Assembly: GCF_001281315.1 (NCBI RefSeq)
Contig: NZ_CP012477.1
Location: 690,193 to 754,192, forward strand
Origin: Arthrobacter sp. ERGS1:01
GTDB lineage: Bacteria; Actinomycetota; Actinomycetes; Actinomycetales; Micrococcaceae
DNA length: 64,000 bases
Direction of reading: 5' to 3'
Below are positions 25,564-36,388 of the stretch, in pieces. The notes beneath the pieces were generated by a model. It made no database searches and was not told the DNA's origin. It saw only the letters and a list, made by a program, of their open reading frames with translations. The position numbers were made by a program, and so were the translations under genes. How positions within the stretch are numbered: position 1 is the first letter of the stretch; each line of letters opens with the position of its first letter.

Positions 25564-27255
25564 CTATGCCGTGCTTTGTCCTCTGCCCTCAGGGTGCTCG
25601 CGAGTGTCCCCGACTTTCGCCCCATCGTGGTCGGAGATTTCAACCTGATGGGCCCACTCACGGTAGCCCTGGTGCCTGGCGCTTTCTTGATCGTCGCCAA
25701 GCGAGGTCGCGGCCGCAGCGGATGTTGAGAATAGTTCGTGCCAATGGCCCCAGATGACCCATTGTTCAGCGAAGTGTCGTAGGGACGACGCAAGCTCCAG
25801 GACTTTGGTGTGCGCCCCCATGTCTGCAGCCCTCTTGTATGCGGCATACCAGTGGTCGGCCTCCATAGTGAGCCACCGATTGGCCTTCTCGGCCGAGGAG
25901 TTGGGTGCGGCTTCGCCCGTTTCTATTTGCCGTCCCGCCGTGGCAGTCATGTCGAGCAGCCACTCCCGAAGCCTGAGACGGCGTGCCGCAATATCCTGGG
26001 TGGGCACCTCGGCCCGAAGTCGTGCCGCCGCGAAGAGCCGCAATAATTCAGGAATCCGGTAGCGGTTGCCGCGCAGGGCGGTAATCAGGCCAAGGGCCGC
26101 AAGGCGGTCTAGGGATTCCTCTGCGGCGTCGGGGAGGTCCGGGCCGATGGCCGCGGCCAGGGCCGCATCGAAGGAGGAGCCCTCGATCAGCGACAAGTTC
26201 CTGAAGATTTCTTTCTCGACAGGGTCAAGTTGGTCATAGGAGAGAGCGAAGGCCGATTCGATGCCGAGGTCCCCGGCTACTAACGCGTGAAGCCGCTTTC
26301 CTTCTGAGCGGAGGCGCTCGGCGAAGTCCTCCACCGTCCATTGCGGCTGGCTTGCCAGACGATTTCCGGCAATGCGAAGAGCCAGCGGGATGTCGTCGCA
26401 CAAGCGTGCCAGTTCGGCGATGTCACCGGTCAAGGCCTGCGGTTCGGGAATGATCCTGCGCAACAGTTCCACGCTGTCCGAGGCGGGAAGGGCACCCAAC
26501 ATGACACGCCCGGCCCCTTCGATGCCTGCCAGGGACCGGCGTGAGGTCACCACCACGACACTGCCGGGCCCGGCTCCGCGCACTAGTCGGATCTGTGCCT
26601 CGTTGAAGGCGTCGTCCAACAGCACGGTGGCCGGGAAGGTTTCCGTGAGCTCGTGCCATGCGGATGCGGCCGCGCCCAGGACCGAGGGCACCTCGCGGTT
26701 GGGGGCGCCCTGGCGAAGGAGCGCCTGGAGAACTTTCAAGGGTGACAGTGGCATCGCGTCAAGGCCGCCCAGGTGGACAAAAAACATCCCAGTCTCTTCC
26801 ACGCGCCATTGGTGGAGTGCCTCAACGGCCACCGTCGTCTTGCCCACTCCCGGCGCCCCGCAAATAATTACCATGGGTGCCGGCTCCTGCGCGTCCCCGG
26901 TGGCGAGGTGGCCGAGAACTGTGCGGACTTCGTCGGCGCGGCCCGTGAAATCGGCAAGACGGTGGGGTGCCAGGTCGATGACTCGTGCATCGTCTCCGGC
27001 GATCCGCCGGCCGGCGCGGGCCGCGGCCAGGAACGCGTCTCGATTGGACGGGGACAAATTCAGCGCATCCGACAACGCCAGGATGGTGCGCCGTTGCGGA
27101 CCGGTACTGACACCGCGCTCTATGTCACTGATCGCACGGTCGCTGACCCCGGAAAGCTCGGCCAGCGCCTCGAGGGTGAGGTCCGCATGCCGGCGGTGGT
27201 TTCGCAACAGTCCCTGCAACGGCAATTCGCCGGTCATCGCCGAGACGCCCCGCAC
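25564..27255 (-). CDS. XRE-HTH/NB-ARC (STAND) regulator, possibly truncated
   Basis: 563 residues (ATG 27237 also possible). HTH at 12-70: LLRNHRRHADLTLEALAELS then SDRAISDIERG. NB-ARC ATPase: Walker A GAPGVGKT at 133-140, Walker B TVLLDDAF, GxP motif CDDIPLALRIAGNRL. Winged part LDPVEKEIFRNLSLIEG. Homologues end with 300 or more residues of TPR sensor, while here only one or two TPR-like helices remain before a polar end (GDTREHPEGRGQSTA), so the C-terminus may be lost. Divergent from the two hydrolase genes at 27454 and 28205, which it may control. Confidence 0.82.
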   Translation of the reverse strand: MRGVSAMTGELPLQGLLRNHRRHADLTLEALAELSGVSDRAISDIERGVSTGPQRRTILALSDALNLSPSNRDAFLAAARAGRRIAGDDARVIDLAPHRLADFTGRADEVRTVLGHLATGDAQEPAPMVIICGAPGVGKTTVAVEALHQWRVEETGMFFVHLGGLDAMPLSPLKVLQALLRQGAPNREVPSVLGAAASAWHELTETFPATVLLDDAFNEAQIRLVRGAGPGSVVVVTSRRSLAGIEGAGRVMLGALPASDSVELLRRIIPEPQALTGDIAELARLCDDIPLALRIAGNRLASQPQWTVEDFAERLRSEGKRLHALVAGDLGIESAFALSYDQLDPVEKEIFRNLSLIEGSSFDAALAAAIGPDLPDAAEESLDRLAALGLITALRGNRYRIPELLRLFAAARLRAEVPTQDIAARRLRLREWLLDMTATAGRQIETGEAAPNSSAEKANRWLTMEADHWYAAYKRAADMGAHTKVLELASSLRHFAEQWVIWGHWHELFSTSAAAATSLGDDQESARHQGYREWAHQVEISDHDGAKVGDTREHPEGRGQSTA

Positions 27256-27453
27256 GAAGAACCCGGTTCTGCGTGCATTCTTCGTGGTGTCATGACCGCC
27301 CCGCCGCTTTCATTGAAGAATCAACTCCGAAGGGCGGACAATCAACCGCCCCGGTGAACCCGCCTCGGTCGCAATTCTACGACCCGGGCGGCACGGGGCG
27401 AATAGATGTTGACGCCGGCCTGTAGACATTTTTATCAGCTAAAGGATCACCTC

Positions 27454-28170
27454 ATGTCAGAACCAACCACCATCGTGTTAGTACACGGCGCGTTTGCCGA
27501 CGCCGCCAGCTGGTCACCGGTCACCCGCCGACTTCTGGACGCGGGCCACCAGGTGCTGGTACCGCCGGTCTTCAATCGCAGCCTTACCGGAGATGCCGCC
27601 TACATCAAGTCCTTTGTCGAGCAGATTGACGGCCCAGTCCTGCTTGCGGGCCACTCGTACGGGGGCGCCGTCATCACCGTCGCAGGCGTCGCGGAGAACG
27701 TCGTCGGGCTGGTCTACGTGTCCGCCTACGCGCTGGATGAGGGTGAAAGCCTCGGACAGTTACAGGGTGGGTTCCCCGATTCCGAACTAGCCGCAAACCT
27801 CGTGTATTCGCCCTACCCGGCCGACGGAGCAGAACCCGGCACCGACGTCTCGGTGGCCGTCGAGGCATTCCCGGCAGTTTTCGCAGAGGGAGTCCCGGCC
27901 CAGGACGCCCGAGTCCTCGCCGTCTCGCAGCGCCCACTCTCCGCCGTTGCTTTCGGTGAGGCCGCCACCGCCGCCGCTTGGAAGACCAAACCGGCATGGG
28001 GCATCGTCTCGGCTGCGGACAAAACCATCAACCCCGACGTCGAACGATTCGGCTACAACCGTGCAGGGCTTCGCCGGGTCATCGAACTCGACGCACCCCA
28101 CCTCGTGATGCAAACGCACCCGGATGCAGTTGCCTCCTTCATCACCGACGCCATGGCCGAGCTCGCCTAG
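27454..28170 (+). CDS. Alpha/beta hydrolase
   Basis: 238 residues from ATG 27454 with AAAGGA upstream. [14 protein letters not shown] gives the oxyanion-hole HG motif, [11 protein letters not shown] the nucleophile Ser68, late [15 protein letters not shown] segment [10 protein letters not shown] the acid region and [13 protein letters not shown] the catalytic His. Resembles small esterase/EstC-type hydrolases common in Actinobacteria. 34 bases before the next hydrolase gene, so likely one transcript. Confidence 0.87.
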   Translation: MSEPTTIVLVHGAFADAASWSPVTRRLLDAGHQVLVPPVFNRSLTGDAAYIKSFVEQIDGPVLLAGHSYGGAVITVAGVAENVVGLVYVSAYALDEGESLGQLQGGFPDSELAANLVYSPYPADGAEPGTDVSVAVEAFPAVFAEGVPAQDARVLAVSQRPLSAVAFGEAATAAAWKTKPAWGIVSAADKTINPDVERFGYNRAGLRRVIELDAPHLVMQTHPDAVASFITDAMAELA

Positions 28171-28204
28171 CCCCGTTACCGCCCCAACACCGAAGGAGAA
28201 CATC

Positions 28205-29026
28205 ATGCCAAAAATCACCACCACCGATGGAACGAAGATCTATTACACGGATTTGGGGACCGGCCGGCCGGTCATCCTCAGCCACGGCTGGCCGCTGAGC
28301 TCCGACGCATGGCAGCGGGAACTGAAGCTGCTCGCCGACAACGGCTACCGGGCCATCGCCCACGACCGCCGCGGGCACGGACGGTCCTCGCAGCCCTGGA
28401 ACGGGAACGACATGGACACCTATGCCCGTGACCTCGCCGAACTCGTCGAAGCCCTGGACCTGCACGATCTCGCCCTGATCGGACATTCCACCGGCGGTGG
28501 CGAGGTGGTCCGGTACGCCGCCCAGCACGGTGCCGGACGGGTGTCAAAGATCGTTACCGCCGGGGCCGTGCCACCCATCATGCTCAAATCCGAGACCAAC
28601 CCGGAGGGCACACCCATTGAGGCTCTTGACGGCATCCGTGAGGGCGTGTTGAAGGACAGGTCCCAGTTCTACCAGGACCTCTCCGTCCCGTTCTACGGTT
28701 TCAACCGGGAAGGAGCCGCCGTGTCCAAGGGCGCCCAGGACGATTTCTGGCGCCAAGGCATGCTCGTCGGACTCAAGGGAGCCTATGACTGCATCAAGGC
28801 GTTCTCCGAAACTGACTTCACGGAAGACCTGAAAGCCCTGGATGTGCCGATCTTCATCGCCCAAGGCGACGACGACCAGATCGTCCCCATCGCCGCGGCC
28901 GCGCTCAAATCGATCGACTTGGTCAAGCACGGCACACTCAAGGTCTACCCCGGGGCCCCGCACGGCATCTTCGGCGCCTACCAGGAAGAGCTCGATGCGG
29001 ACATCCTGAACTTCCTGGACAAATAG
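28205..29026 (+). CDS. Non-haem chloroperoxidase-like alpha/beta hydrolase
   Basis: 273 residues from ATG 28205 (GGAGAA upstream). [14 protein letters not shown] oxyanion region, [17 protein letters not shown], nucleophile Ser95 in [14 protein letters not shown], Asp in GDDDQIVPI, His in GAPHGIFG. The DRRGHGRS and GHSTGGGE signatures are those of cofactor-free chloroperoxidases/perhydrolases, whose real role is often ester hydrolysis. Intact. Confidence 0.9.
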   Translation: MPKITTTDGTKIYYTDLGTGRPVILSHGWPLSSDAWQRELKLLADNGYRAIAHDRRGHGRSSQPWNGNDMDTYARDLAELVEALDLHDLALIGHSTGGGEVVRYAAQHGAGRVSKIVTAGAVPPIMLKSETNPEGTPIEALDGIREGVLKDRSQFYQDLSVPFYGFNREGAAVSKGAQDDFWRQGMLVGLKGAYDCIKAFSETDFTEDLKALDVPIFIAQGDDDQIVPIAAAALKSIDLVKHGTLKVYPGAPHGIFGAYQEELDADILNFLDK

Positions 29027-29071
29027 GGTTCGCTCGCCTGTCCCCGACACCGTCACATCAAAGGAGTACCG

Positions 29072-29230
29072 ATGAGTACCCACGATTCGTCAGATCTACC
29101 GGAAATCCACGAGGGCGGCTATGGCTCACCCACCGTCGAAGAAGAAATGCCCGATCCTACGGTGACCAATGCGGGAGAGAACCGACCATCGGCGGACGAC
29201 GACGAGGCAGCTGAACCGGACAACGGCTAG
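29072..29230 (+). CDS. Small acidic hypothetical protein (52 aa)
   Basis: Starts MSTHDSSDLPEIHEGGYG with AAGGAG 8 bases upstream and ends DDDEAAEPDNG. Very acidic, no hydrophobic core, probably unstructured. It follows the chloroperoxidase gene by 45 bases. Function unknown. Confidence 0.6.
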   Translation: MSTHDSSDLPEIHEGGYGSPTVEEEMPDPTVTNAGENRPSADDDEAAEPDNG

Positions 29231-29353
29231 CAAACCACGCCACCGGGCGGGCCAGCGGAATAACGCCTGTTGAGCGTCCGCCAACCTGGGGACAATCTCA
29301 AAAGCAAGCACTCAAGGCCATGTCATGTCCACCGATGATTTCGGGGTGAACCG

Positions 29354-30937
29354 GTGCAAAAGGAAGCCAGCCGTGACTCGGCGTGGGCGCCCCTTGCCCT
29401 CCCCGTTTTCCGCGTCCTGTGGCTCGCCCAGCTCGGCTCCAACATCGGCGTCTGGATGCAAACCGTGGGCGCCCAGTGGTTCCTGGTGGAACAAACCCAC
29501 AGTTCCGCCCTAGTCGCCTGGGTCCAGACCGCCAGCCTATTGCCAGTGCTCCTGCTGTCCCTGCTGGCCGGTGTCCTGGCCGACGCCTACGACCGCCGGA
29601 TCCTGCTGCTGGCCACCACCACCGTCTCAACCGTGGCGGCGGCAGTGCTGACACTCATCACGGCGACCGGGAACCTCCAGCCGTGGTCGCTGCTGCTAAT
29701 GACATTCTTGATCGGTTGCGGAACGGCCCTGACCGCCCCGGCCTGGCAGGCCATCCAGCCAGAACTGGTGCCCCGCAACCAACTCACCGCTGCAGCTTCC
29801 CTAGGCAGCGTCACCATCAACGGTGCGCGCGCCGTCGGGCCGGCGATCGGCGGCGTCCTGGTCGCCCTCGGCGGACCCGCACTCGTCTTTGGCCTGAATG
29901 CGATCTCCTTTGCCGGCGTGATTACCGCCCTCGCCACCTGGCAGCGGCCGCCACAAAAAGGGCTGGATCATCGTGAGCGGCTCTTTCCGGCTCTGGCCGC
30001 CGGCCTCCGCTATGTCAAGAGCGGGGACATCATCCGGCGGATTCTGTTGCGCTCGGCCCTGTTTGCTTTTCCTGCCTGCGCCCTCTGGGCCCTGCTGCCC
30101 TCCGCCGCACGAACCCATTTGGGCCTGGGTGCCAGCGGATACGGCATCCTGCTGGGAATTTTGGGCGTCGGGGCGCTCATCGGCGTGGCCGTGGTCCCTT
30201 ACCTGCGCCGCACCTTTTCCAGCAGCGTCATCTTGGCCGGCTCCGCCGCCGCTTTCGCCCTGGGCACCGTGTCCATCGCCCTGTGGCCGTTCGCAATCGT
30301 CTGTGCCTTGTTCGTTGTCAGCGGCATCGCCTGGATCGCCACCCTGACCACCCTCAACGCGGCCATGCAGCTAAGCCTGGCCCACTGGGTGCGGGCCCGC
30401 GGCATGTCCATCTACTTGCTGGTCTTCATGGGCTCACAGGCTATCGGCTCGTTTGTCTGGGGCGCGCTGTCGACCACCGTGGGAGAGACAGTCGCCCTCT
30501 TGACGGCCGCGGGGGCCCTGGTCGTGGTGGCCCTGACTGTCACGATTCTGCCGCTTCGGGCCGGGACCGGCACACTCGACCGTGACGTGGTGGCGTTGTG
30601 CGCCGCGGCACCCATCCTGATCTTTGAACCACAACCGGACGATGGCCCGGTCTCGGTGGTCTTCAACTACCACGTTGCACCGGATCATTCCGAAGCGTTT
30701 GTCGCCGCGATGCGCGCCGTAGCGAAGTCCCGCCGCCGCACGGGCGCCACGTCGTGGCGGCTGGAGCGCAGCGGCGAGGAGGCTGGGCTGTTCCGGGAGG
30801 AATTCACGGTCAGGTCCTGGGACGAGTTCCAGCGGCAGGGAACCGACAGGTGGACCCGCTCCGACCAGGACACGCATGAACGAGCCATGGCGTTGGCACA
30901 ACAGGCGCCCGGCGAAACTCACTATTTCCCCGTATGA
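29354..30937 (+). CDS. MFS_3-type transporter with C-terminal extension
   Basis: 527 residues. Twelve-helix MFS part to about 410: FRVLWLAQLGSNIGVWMQTVGAQWFL, LLAGVLADAYDRRILLL (motif A), GCGTALTAPAWQAIQPELVP. This is the enterobactin-exporter-like/MFS_3 group (transmembrane secretion effector). The last 110 residues (ILIFEPQPDDGPVSVVFNYHV, EEFTVRSWDEFQRQGTDR) form the soluble dimeric alpha/beta-like tail common in the group. Stop overlaps the next gene (ATGA). Substrate unknown; EntS homologues export siderophores. Confidence 0.88.
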   Translation: MQKEASRDSAWAPLALPVFRVLWLAQLGSNIGVWMQTVGAQWFLVEQTHSSALVAWVQTASLLPVLLLSLLAGVLADAYDRRILLLATTTVSTVAAAVLTLITATGNLQPWSLLLMTFLIGCGTALTAPAWQAIQPELVPRNQLTAAASLGSVTINGARAVGPAIGGVLVALGGPALVFGLNAISFAGVITALATWQRPPQKGLDHRERLFPALAAGLRYVKSGDIIRRILLRSALFAFPACALWALLPSAARTHLGLGASGYGILLGILGVGALIGVAVVPYLRRTFSSSVILAGSAAAFALGTVSIALWPFAIVCALFVVSGIAWIATLTTLNAAMQLSLAHWVRARGMSIYLLVFMGSQAIGSFVWGALSTTVGETVALLTAAGALVVVALTVTILPLRAGTGTLDRDVVALCAAAPILIFEPQPDDGPVSVVFNYHVAPDHSEAFVAAMRAVAKSRRRTGATSWRLERSGEEAGLFREEFTVRSWDEFQRQGTDRWTRSDQDTHERAMALAQQAPGETHYFPV

Positions 30938-31914
30938 GGGGCTTATCAACAGTGAAGGGACAACCCATGGAATTCGTTGGACCGCAGACATCCACCTCTC
31001 CCTGGCCCCGGTTGCGGGTCGAGGACTGGATCGAGACCCGGGACACTCTCCACCTGTGGACCCAGATCATCGGGAAAATTCGCATGGCGCACGCTCCCTT
31101 GCTTAACCACTGGTGGCAGGTGCCGATGTATGTTTCAGCCAGGGGGCTGACAACCTCCGCCATCCCGCACGGCGGCGGCGTGTTCGACATGGAGTTCAAC
31201 TTCATCGACCATGTTCTCCACATCCGTTCCAGCACCGGCTCCGCCACCGGCATTGCGCTCCGTGCCAAAGCGACGTCGGAATTCCATGCGGAGGTCACCA
31301 CAGCCCTAGACCGCCTCGGCATCGCCACAGCCATCCGGGAATCCCCCGTCGAGGTGGAACCGGCCATACCCTTCTCCAAGGATGACCAGCACGCCTCCTA
31401 CGACCCCGCGGCCGCCCAGCTGTTCTGGCGCCAACTGCTCCAGGCGGACCGCGTGATGAATCAGTTTCGCGCCTATTTCAGCGGCAAGGTCAGCCCCGTG
31501 CACTACTTTTGGGGATCCATGGACCTGGCATGCACACGATTTTCCGGCCGCACGGCACCCCGGCACCCGGGCGGAGCCACCAATTGCGCCGACTGGGTCA
31601 TGGTCGAGGGGTACTCCCACGAGTTGAGCAGCTGTGGATTCTGGCCCGGAGGAGGCCAGGAGGGGGCTTTCTATTCCTACGCCTACCCTGAGCCGCAGGG
31701 CTTCCCATCCCGCCCGCTCGGGGTTGACGGTGCCACCTATCACTCGGGGGCCAAAGAGTTTGTGCTGCCCTACGAGCATGTCCGCACGGCCAAGGACCCC
31801 GACGCCAAGCTCCTGCAGTTCCTGCAGGCCAGCTACGCGGCAGCAGCCAACCTGGGACATTGGGACCGGGCGGCATTAGAAGTCGATCCCGACCGATTGA
31901 GCGGCTACCTGTGA
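30934..31914 (+). CDS. DUF5996 family protein
   Basis: 326 residues; the ATG at 30934 overlaps the transporter stop, ATG 30967 (MEFVGPQTS) is an alternative. Family text is clear: PRLRVEDWIETRDTLHLWTQI, GKIRMAHAPLLNHWWQVPMYV, then FDMEFNFIDHVLHIR and FWGSMDLACTRFSGR. Widespread in bacteria, soluble, no known reaction. Translational coupling to the exporter suggests a shared process. Confidence 0.87.
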   Translation: MRGLSTVKGQPMEFVGPQTSTSPWPRLRVEDWIETRDTLHLWTQIIGKIRMAHAPLLNHWWQVPMYVSARGLTTSAIPHGGGVFDMEFNFIDHVLHIRSSTGSATGIALRAKATSEFHAEVTTALDRLGIATAIRESPVEVEPAIPFSKDDQHASYDPAAAQLFWRQLLQADRVMNQFRAYFSGKVSPVHYFWGSMDLACTRFSGRTAPRHPGGATNCADWVMVEGYSHELSSCGFWPGGGQEGAFYSYAYPEPQGFPSRPLGVDGATYHSGAKEFVLPYEHVRTAKDPDAKLLQFLQASYAAAANLGHWDRAALEVDPDRLSGYL

Positions 31915-32027
31915 TGAGGCACTAACAACGTCGGATAAGCCAGCAGAAAACGTACTTTCCAATGTCCCGCCTCGCGGGCTCACAATATGGGTGTCTTCAA
32001 GCACCCCGGACTCACAGGAGATAACCC

Positions 32028-32375
32028 ATGGACGCAACACACGCAATAGACGCTTCAACCCCACCCAGCGGAACAGGCTGCGCCGACTGTGAAGCCACCG
32101 GTGGCTGGTGGCTGCATCTTCGCCGATGCGCCCAGTGCGGACACATCGGATGCTGCGACACTTCACCCTCCCAACACGCCACGGCCCACGCGAAAACGAG
32201 CGGCCACCCCATCATCCGCAGCTTCGAACCCGGCGAAGACTGGTTCTACAACTATGACAAATCAACGTTTCTTGACGGTCCCGAACTGTACCCGCCAGCC
32301 AACCACCCACTCGATCAAGCAGTCCCCGGACCTGCTTCCCGGGTTCCCGAGGATTGGCGAAATCACCTGCACTAG
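32028..32375 (+). CDS. UBP-type zinc finger protein
   Basis: 115 residues. C18-A-D-C21, RRCAQCGHIGCCDTSPSQHATAH supply Cys/His ligands of the ubiquitin-protease-type zinc finger, as in small actinobacterial single-domain proteins. The C-terminal ends VPEDWRNHLH. ATG has AGGAG upstream. In bacteria with no ubiquitin the ligand is unknown. Confidence 0.88.
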   Translation: MDATHAIDASTPPSGTGCADCEATGGWWLHLRRCAQCGHIGCCDTSPSQHATAHAKTSGHPIIRSFEPGEDWFYNYDKSTFLDGPELYPPANHPLDQAVPGPASRVPEDWRNHLH

Positions 32376-32842
32376 CGTCTGCACTCCGAGAAGCTACAGT
32401 GGAGCCCAGTCAATAGGTGGATGGAAGTCTGCCAACCACAAATAGTCGAGTTCCAGCAGGCTCTCTTAGATCAAGAAGGATCTCATCGTCGCAGACCAGA
32501 ACGAGCCCGGATAATTCTTCTGGCCTCTGTACGTGGGTGGTTTTCTAACGGCAGCCCGTGGAGAACGGCATCTGCATTAACATCGCCAAGCCGTGCACTA
32601 ACAGTGCCTCTATCCAATGAGAGGAACTGAATCCGAACATCCTGACCCGGCGCACTGGTCATGCCCTCAGTCTCCGCCGATGTCATGAAATTGGGACAAG
32701 TGACAGGCTGGTGTCACGAAATTGGGACAAGTGTCAAACAACTTGGGGTCCTACAGCCGAACGCTTTCCATGGACCGCCTCATCCAAGGCCGGTTGCCAT
32801 GACTGCAAACTTCGGTTGACGGCTACGGTGACGCGCCTATTG
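32376..32842. other. Decayed IS-like region left of Tn3
   Basis: 467 bases without an intact gene. A plus frame around 32480-32630 reads RRPERARIILLAS and then decays, faintly like the N-terminus of an IS630 transposase. Two 25-base near-identical repeats follow (32681, 32712). It ends in the TATTG target copy of the transposon. Confidence 0.4.
32681..32736. repeat. Tandem 25-bp repeats, likely IS end remnant
   Basis: Units at 32681-32705 and 32712-32736 both read TGTCA(T/C)GAAATTGGGACA and end AGTG(A/T)CA. They differ at two positions and start with TGTCA as do many IS21/IS481-type ends. No transposase attached. Confidence 0.55.
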
Positions 32843-32919
32843 GGGGGTTGAGTAGGATTCGTGTCGCCGTTGGCGCTAAGGGTGATTCCTGGGTGTTGTG
32901 AGTGGGTACGATCGCCTGT

Positions 32920-35900
32920 ATGGCTTTGGAATTCTTGACTGACGCCCAGGTTTCTGGGTATGGACGCTTTCAAGGCGTCCCGGTGCAATCTGACTTGGAG
33001 CGGTTCTTCCTCTTGGATGACACGGATCGGGAGTTGGTTGCTCGGCGTCGTGGGGACCATAACAGGCTAGGGTTTGCCCTCCAGGTCACTACCGTGCGGT
33101 TCCTCGGTGTCTTTTTGGAGAATCCGTTGGATGTTCCGTGGCCAGTCGTCGAGTATTTAGCTGATCAGATCGGGGTTGGTGACCCGTCTTGCTTGAAGGA
33201 ATAAACGAAGCGGCAAAAGACGGCATACGAGCATTGTTGGGAAATTCAGAAGGTTTACGGGTTCCGTTCGCTTGAGGATGACGTGTCAGCGGGAGAGTTC
33301 AGCAGGTTTTTGCGGGATCGGGCTTGGGTTCATACGGAGGGTCCGGCTGCGATGTTTGACCACACGGTGGGGTGGTTGCGTCGTCATCGGGTGTTGCTTC
33401 CTGGTATCGGGGCGTTGGGGCGTCAAATGATGAAAGTTCGGGCTGAAACTGCTGAGAGGGTTTACCGACTTCTTGCCGCAGCCGCTGAGGGCGTTGATCC
33501 GATGCTTCCGGGGCGTTTGCGTCGATCATTGAAGGTGCAGGCTGGAAGTCGTTTTTCGGAATTGGAGCTTTGGAAACAATCACCGACACGTGTGTCTGGT
33601 CCGGCTCTGGTTTCTGCACTAGACAGAGCATGCTCGTTGGAAGGCTTGCGCGTGCGGGAGGCCGATTGTTTTATGATTCCTCCGAGTCGTATCACTGCCT
33701 TGGGGCGATATGGGATGGCGAGTAAGGCCGCCACATTGCAGGGGTTGGCTGAACCGCGGCAGACAGGGACACTGCTGGCGTTGGCGCGTCACCTGGACGC
33801 TGTCGCTATGGATGATGTTCTTGATCTGTTCGCGCTCTTGATGTCCACCAAATTGATCAACCCGGCACGTTCAGCATCAAACACCAACCGGATGGCGACA
33901 TTGCCCCGTTTAGAACGGGCTTCCCGGCTCCTGGCTCTCGTCAACCAGGAACTACTTACTGCCCTTGACACGGCCACCTCGGGAGGAGCCGAGCTGGATG
34001 TGACTGCCGTTGGAGCTCGTTGGGCAGGTTTGCATCGAGGGAGAAGATCCTTGAAGCCGTGACGACTGTGACTGAGTTGGTTCCGGACGATGATGGGAGC
34101 GTGGAGACAGCGATGCGGGTCGCCCTGGCCGAAAAGTACCGCACAGTACGACCTATCTTGGCGTTGCTGGCCGGAACGAGATCACTTGCCGCCTCGCCTG
34201 CCGGTGAACCCATCTTGGCTGCGGTCAAGGTGTTACCAGAACTTGCCGGACGCAGAACCCGCATCAAGCCTGTGCTTCCCGATGAGATAGATGAATCCCT
34301 TGTTCCCCCAGTCTGGCGCAGGGCTATCTATGCAAACACGGATTTGCCGGCGGATACCGTGGATCGTGATGCTTACGTCCTCTGCGTGCTCGAGCAGCTC
34401 TACAGAGCTTTGCGGGTGCGGGATATCTTTGGCACCTGCTCTCATCGTTGGGGTGACCCACGGGCAAGATTGCTTGAAGGTGCTGCCTGGGAAGAAGCTA
34501 AACCCAAGATTCTCGGCAGCCTGGGATTGGACACTCCGGTAAGAGTCCACCTTAGGGGCCTCGTTGATGTGCTCGACGCCGCCTGGCGTCAGACAGCCGA
34601 AAGGTTGGAAGAAGCCGGCCCGGACTCATCGATCAGAATAGTTCCTGGCGCCGAGGGAAAGATGCGCCTCTCCGTGGATCGGCTCGATGCCGCTGACATC
34701 CCTGCAAGCCTGACCGATCTGCGAGACGTTACGGCAGGGATGCTCCCACACATAGATTTGCCAGATCTGTTGTTGGAAGTCCACTCCTGGACCGGCTTTC
34801 TCGATGCTTATGTCCATGTCTCAGGCGCAGGGACACGGCTGCGTGACCTGGCCACCTCGCTGGCCGCCCTTTTGATCGCTGAGGGATGCAATGTTGGCCT
34901 GGTCCCAGTCATAGATCCGGCGCAGGAAGCTTTGACCCGTGGCCGGCTTTCCCATGTCGATCAAAACTATGTCAGGGCTGAAACGCACGCCGCCGCGAAC
35001 GCCGCTCTCATCGAAGCTCAGAGCAAAGTGCCAATCGCACAGCATTGGGGTGGTGGGTTGTTGGCCTCTGTCGATGGGCTTCGTTTCGTGGTGCCGGTCA
35101 GGACGTTGAACTCGGGTCCATCGCCGAAGTACTTCGGTTACAAACGTGGCATCACCTGGCTGAATGCCGTCAATGACCAGGTAGCCGGGATTGGGGCACA
35201 AATCGTTACCGGGCCCCCAAGGGACAGCCTTCACATCCTCGACGTGCTGCTGAATCTTGACGGCGGACCTAAACCAGAAATCGTTGCCACAGACGAAGCA
35301 TCGTATTCCGACATGGTCTTTGGCCTGTTCAGCATGCTCGGCTACCGCTTCTCACCCCGCATCGCCGATATCGGGGACACCAGGTATTGGAGGGCTCACT
35401 GGCCAGCAGCTCCGGTCTCGGACTACGGGCCCCTCAACGCCATTGCCCGGAACAAAGTGAATTTGTGCAAGATCGAAACCCATTGGCCTGACATGTTGCG
35501 GGTCGTTGGTTCTCATATTACCCATCAGGTTCGGGCCTATGACGTGCTCAAAATGCTTGGGCGCGATGGTAAGCCGACACCTTTGGGCCAGGCCGTCACG
35601 GAGTATGGGCGGATCGCAAAAACTCTACACTCGTTGGCCATGATCGATCCTGTGGACGACACCCACCGCCGCGGCGTCAATGCACAAACCACGGTTCAAG
35701 AATCCCGACATCGGCTGGCTCGAAAGGTCTTCCATGGAAGACGTGGACAGATCTATCAAAAATACCGCGAAGGCCAAGAAGATCAGCTCGGCGCCCTCGG
35801 CCTTGTAGTAAACGCGATCACTCTCTGGAACACTCGCTACCTCGACGCGGCCATCACCGAGCTCCGCGCACAGAGGAGAGAGGTCCGTGATGAGGACATC

Positions 35901-36017
35901 GCCAGACTTTCACCCCTCGGACACGCACATCTGAACGAACTTGGCCGATACAGCTTCTCAACTACCAACACCCCCAAAACACTCCGACCCTTTAGAGATC
36001 CGTCAGCAGAGGTCTAA
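32920..36017 (+). pseudogene. tnpA: Tn3-family transposase TnpA, broken
   Basis: About 1030 codons spread over three pieces. Piece 1 from ATG 32920: MALEFLTDAQVSGYGRFQGV, stopped by TAA at 33202-33204. The same frame continues with AYEHCWEIQKVYGFRSLEDD into piece 2 (to 34062), which holds the DUF4158-like N-terminal domain. Near 34020 it shifts frame into piece 3 (to 36017), with the DDE core: LNLDGGPKPEIVATDEASYSD, GLFSMLGYRFSPRIADIGD, TLHSLAMIDPVDDTHRRGVN. One nonsense codon and one frameshift must both be repaired to restore it. Confidence 0.9.
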
Positions 36018-36388
36018 GTGATCTCCCCGCAGCAGCTGGCCAATTGTTATCATTGCGGGTTACAGGTCAGACACGGTGGCTGAAATTGATGACCGGACGG
36101 GTGTGACTCATCGCACATCTGGTCTGCTTTGCGGCAGTGCCTTGAAGCTCCCAACCACCCGATAGGGGCACCACCTATTGGAATGGGTGCGACGGCAGAC
36201 TGCGCGCAGGCCTATAACCGTCACCAGGTGAAAAGTCGTTAGGGGCTAATTAGGGCCTCGATGACAGCTGCGCCGGGGACGGCAGGCTGTCATCGCCACG
36301 CCCTGGAGTTTCCTTGACGCGGGCCTCGTTCCATGACATACATTGACTGATCGGACAACATGGTGACGATCACAACTAATAGGGGGAT
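36018..36388 (+). other. Leader region of Tn3 cargo operon
   Basis: 371 bases between transposase and cargo with no gene. A possible promoter is TTGACG at 36314 with TACATT at 36339 (19-base gap). Short inverted runs such as GGGGC-ACC/GGGTGCG occur near 36165-36210. No IS ends. Confidence 0.35.
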
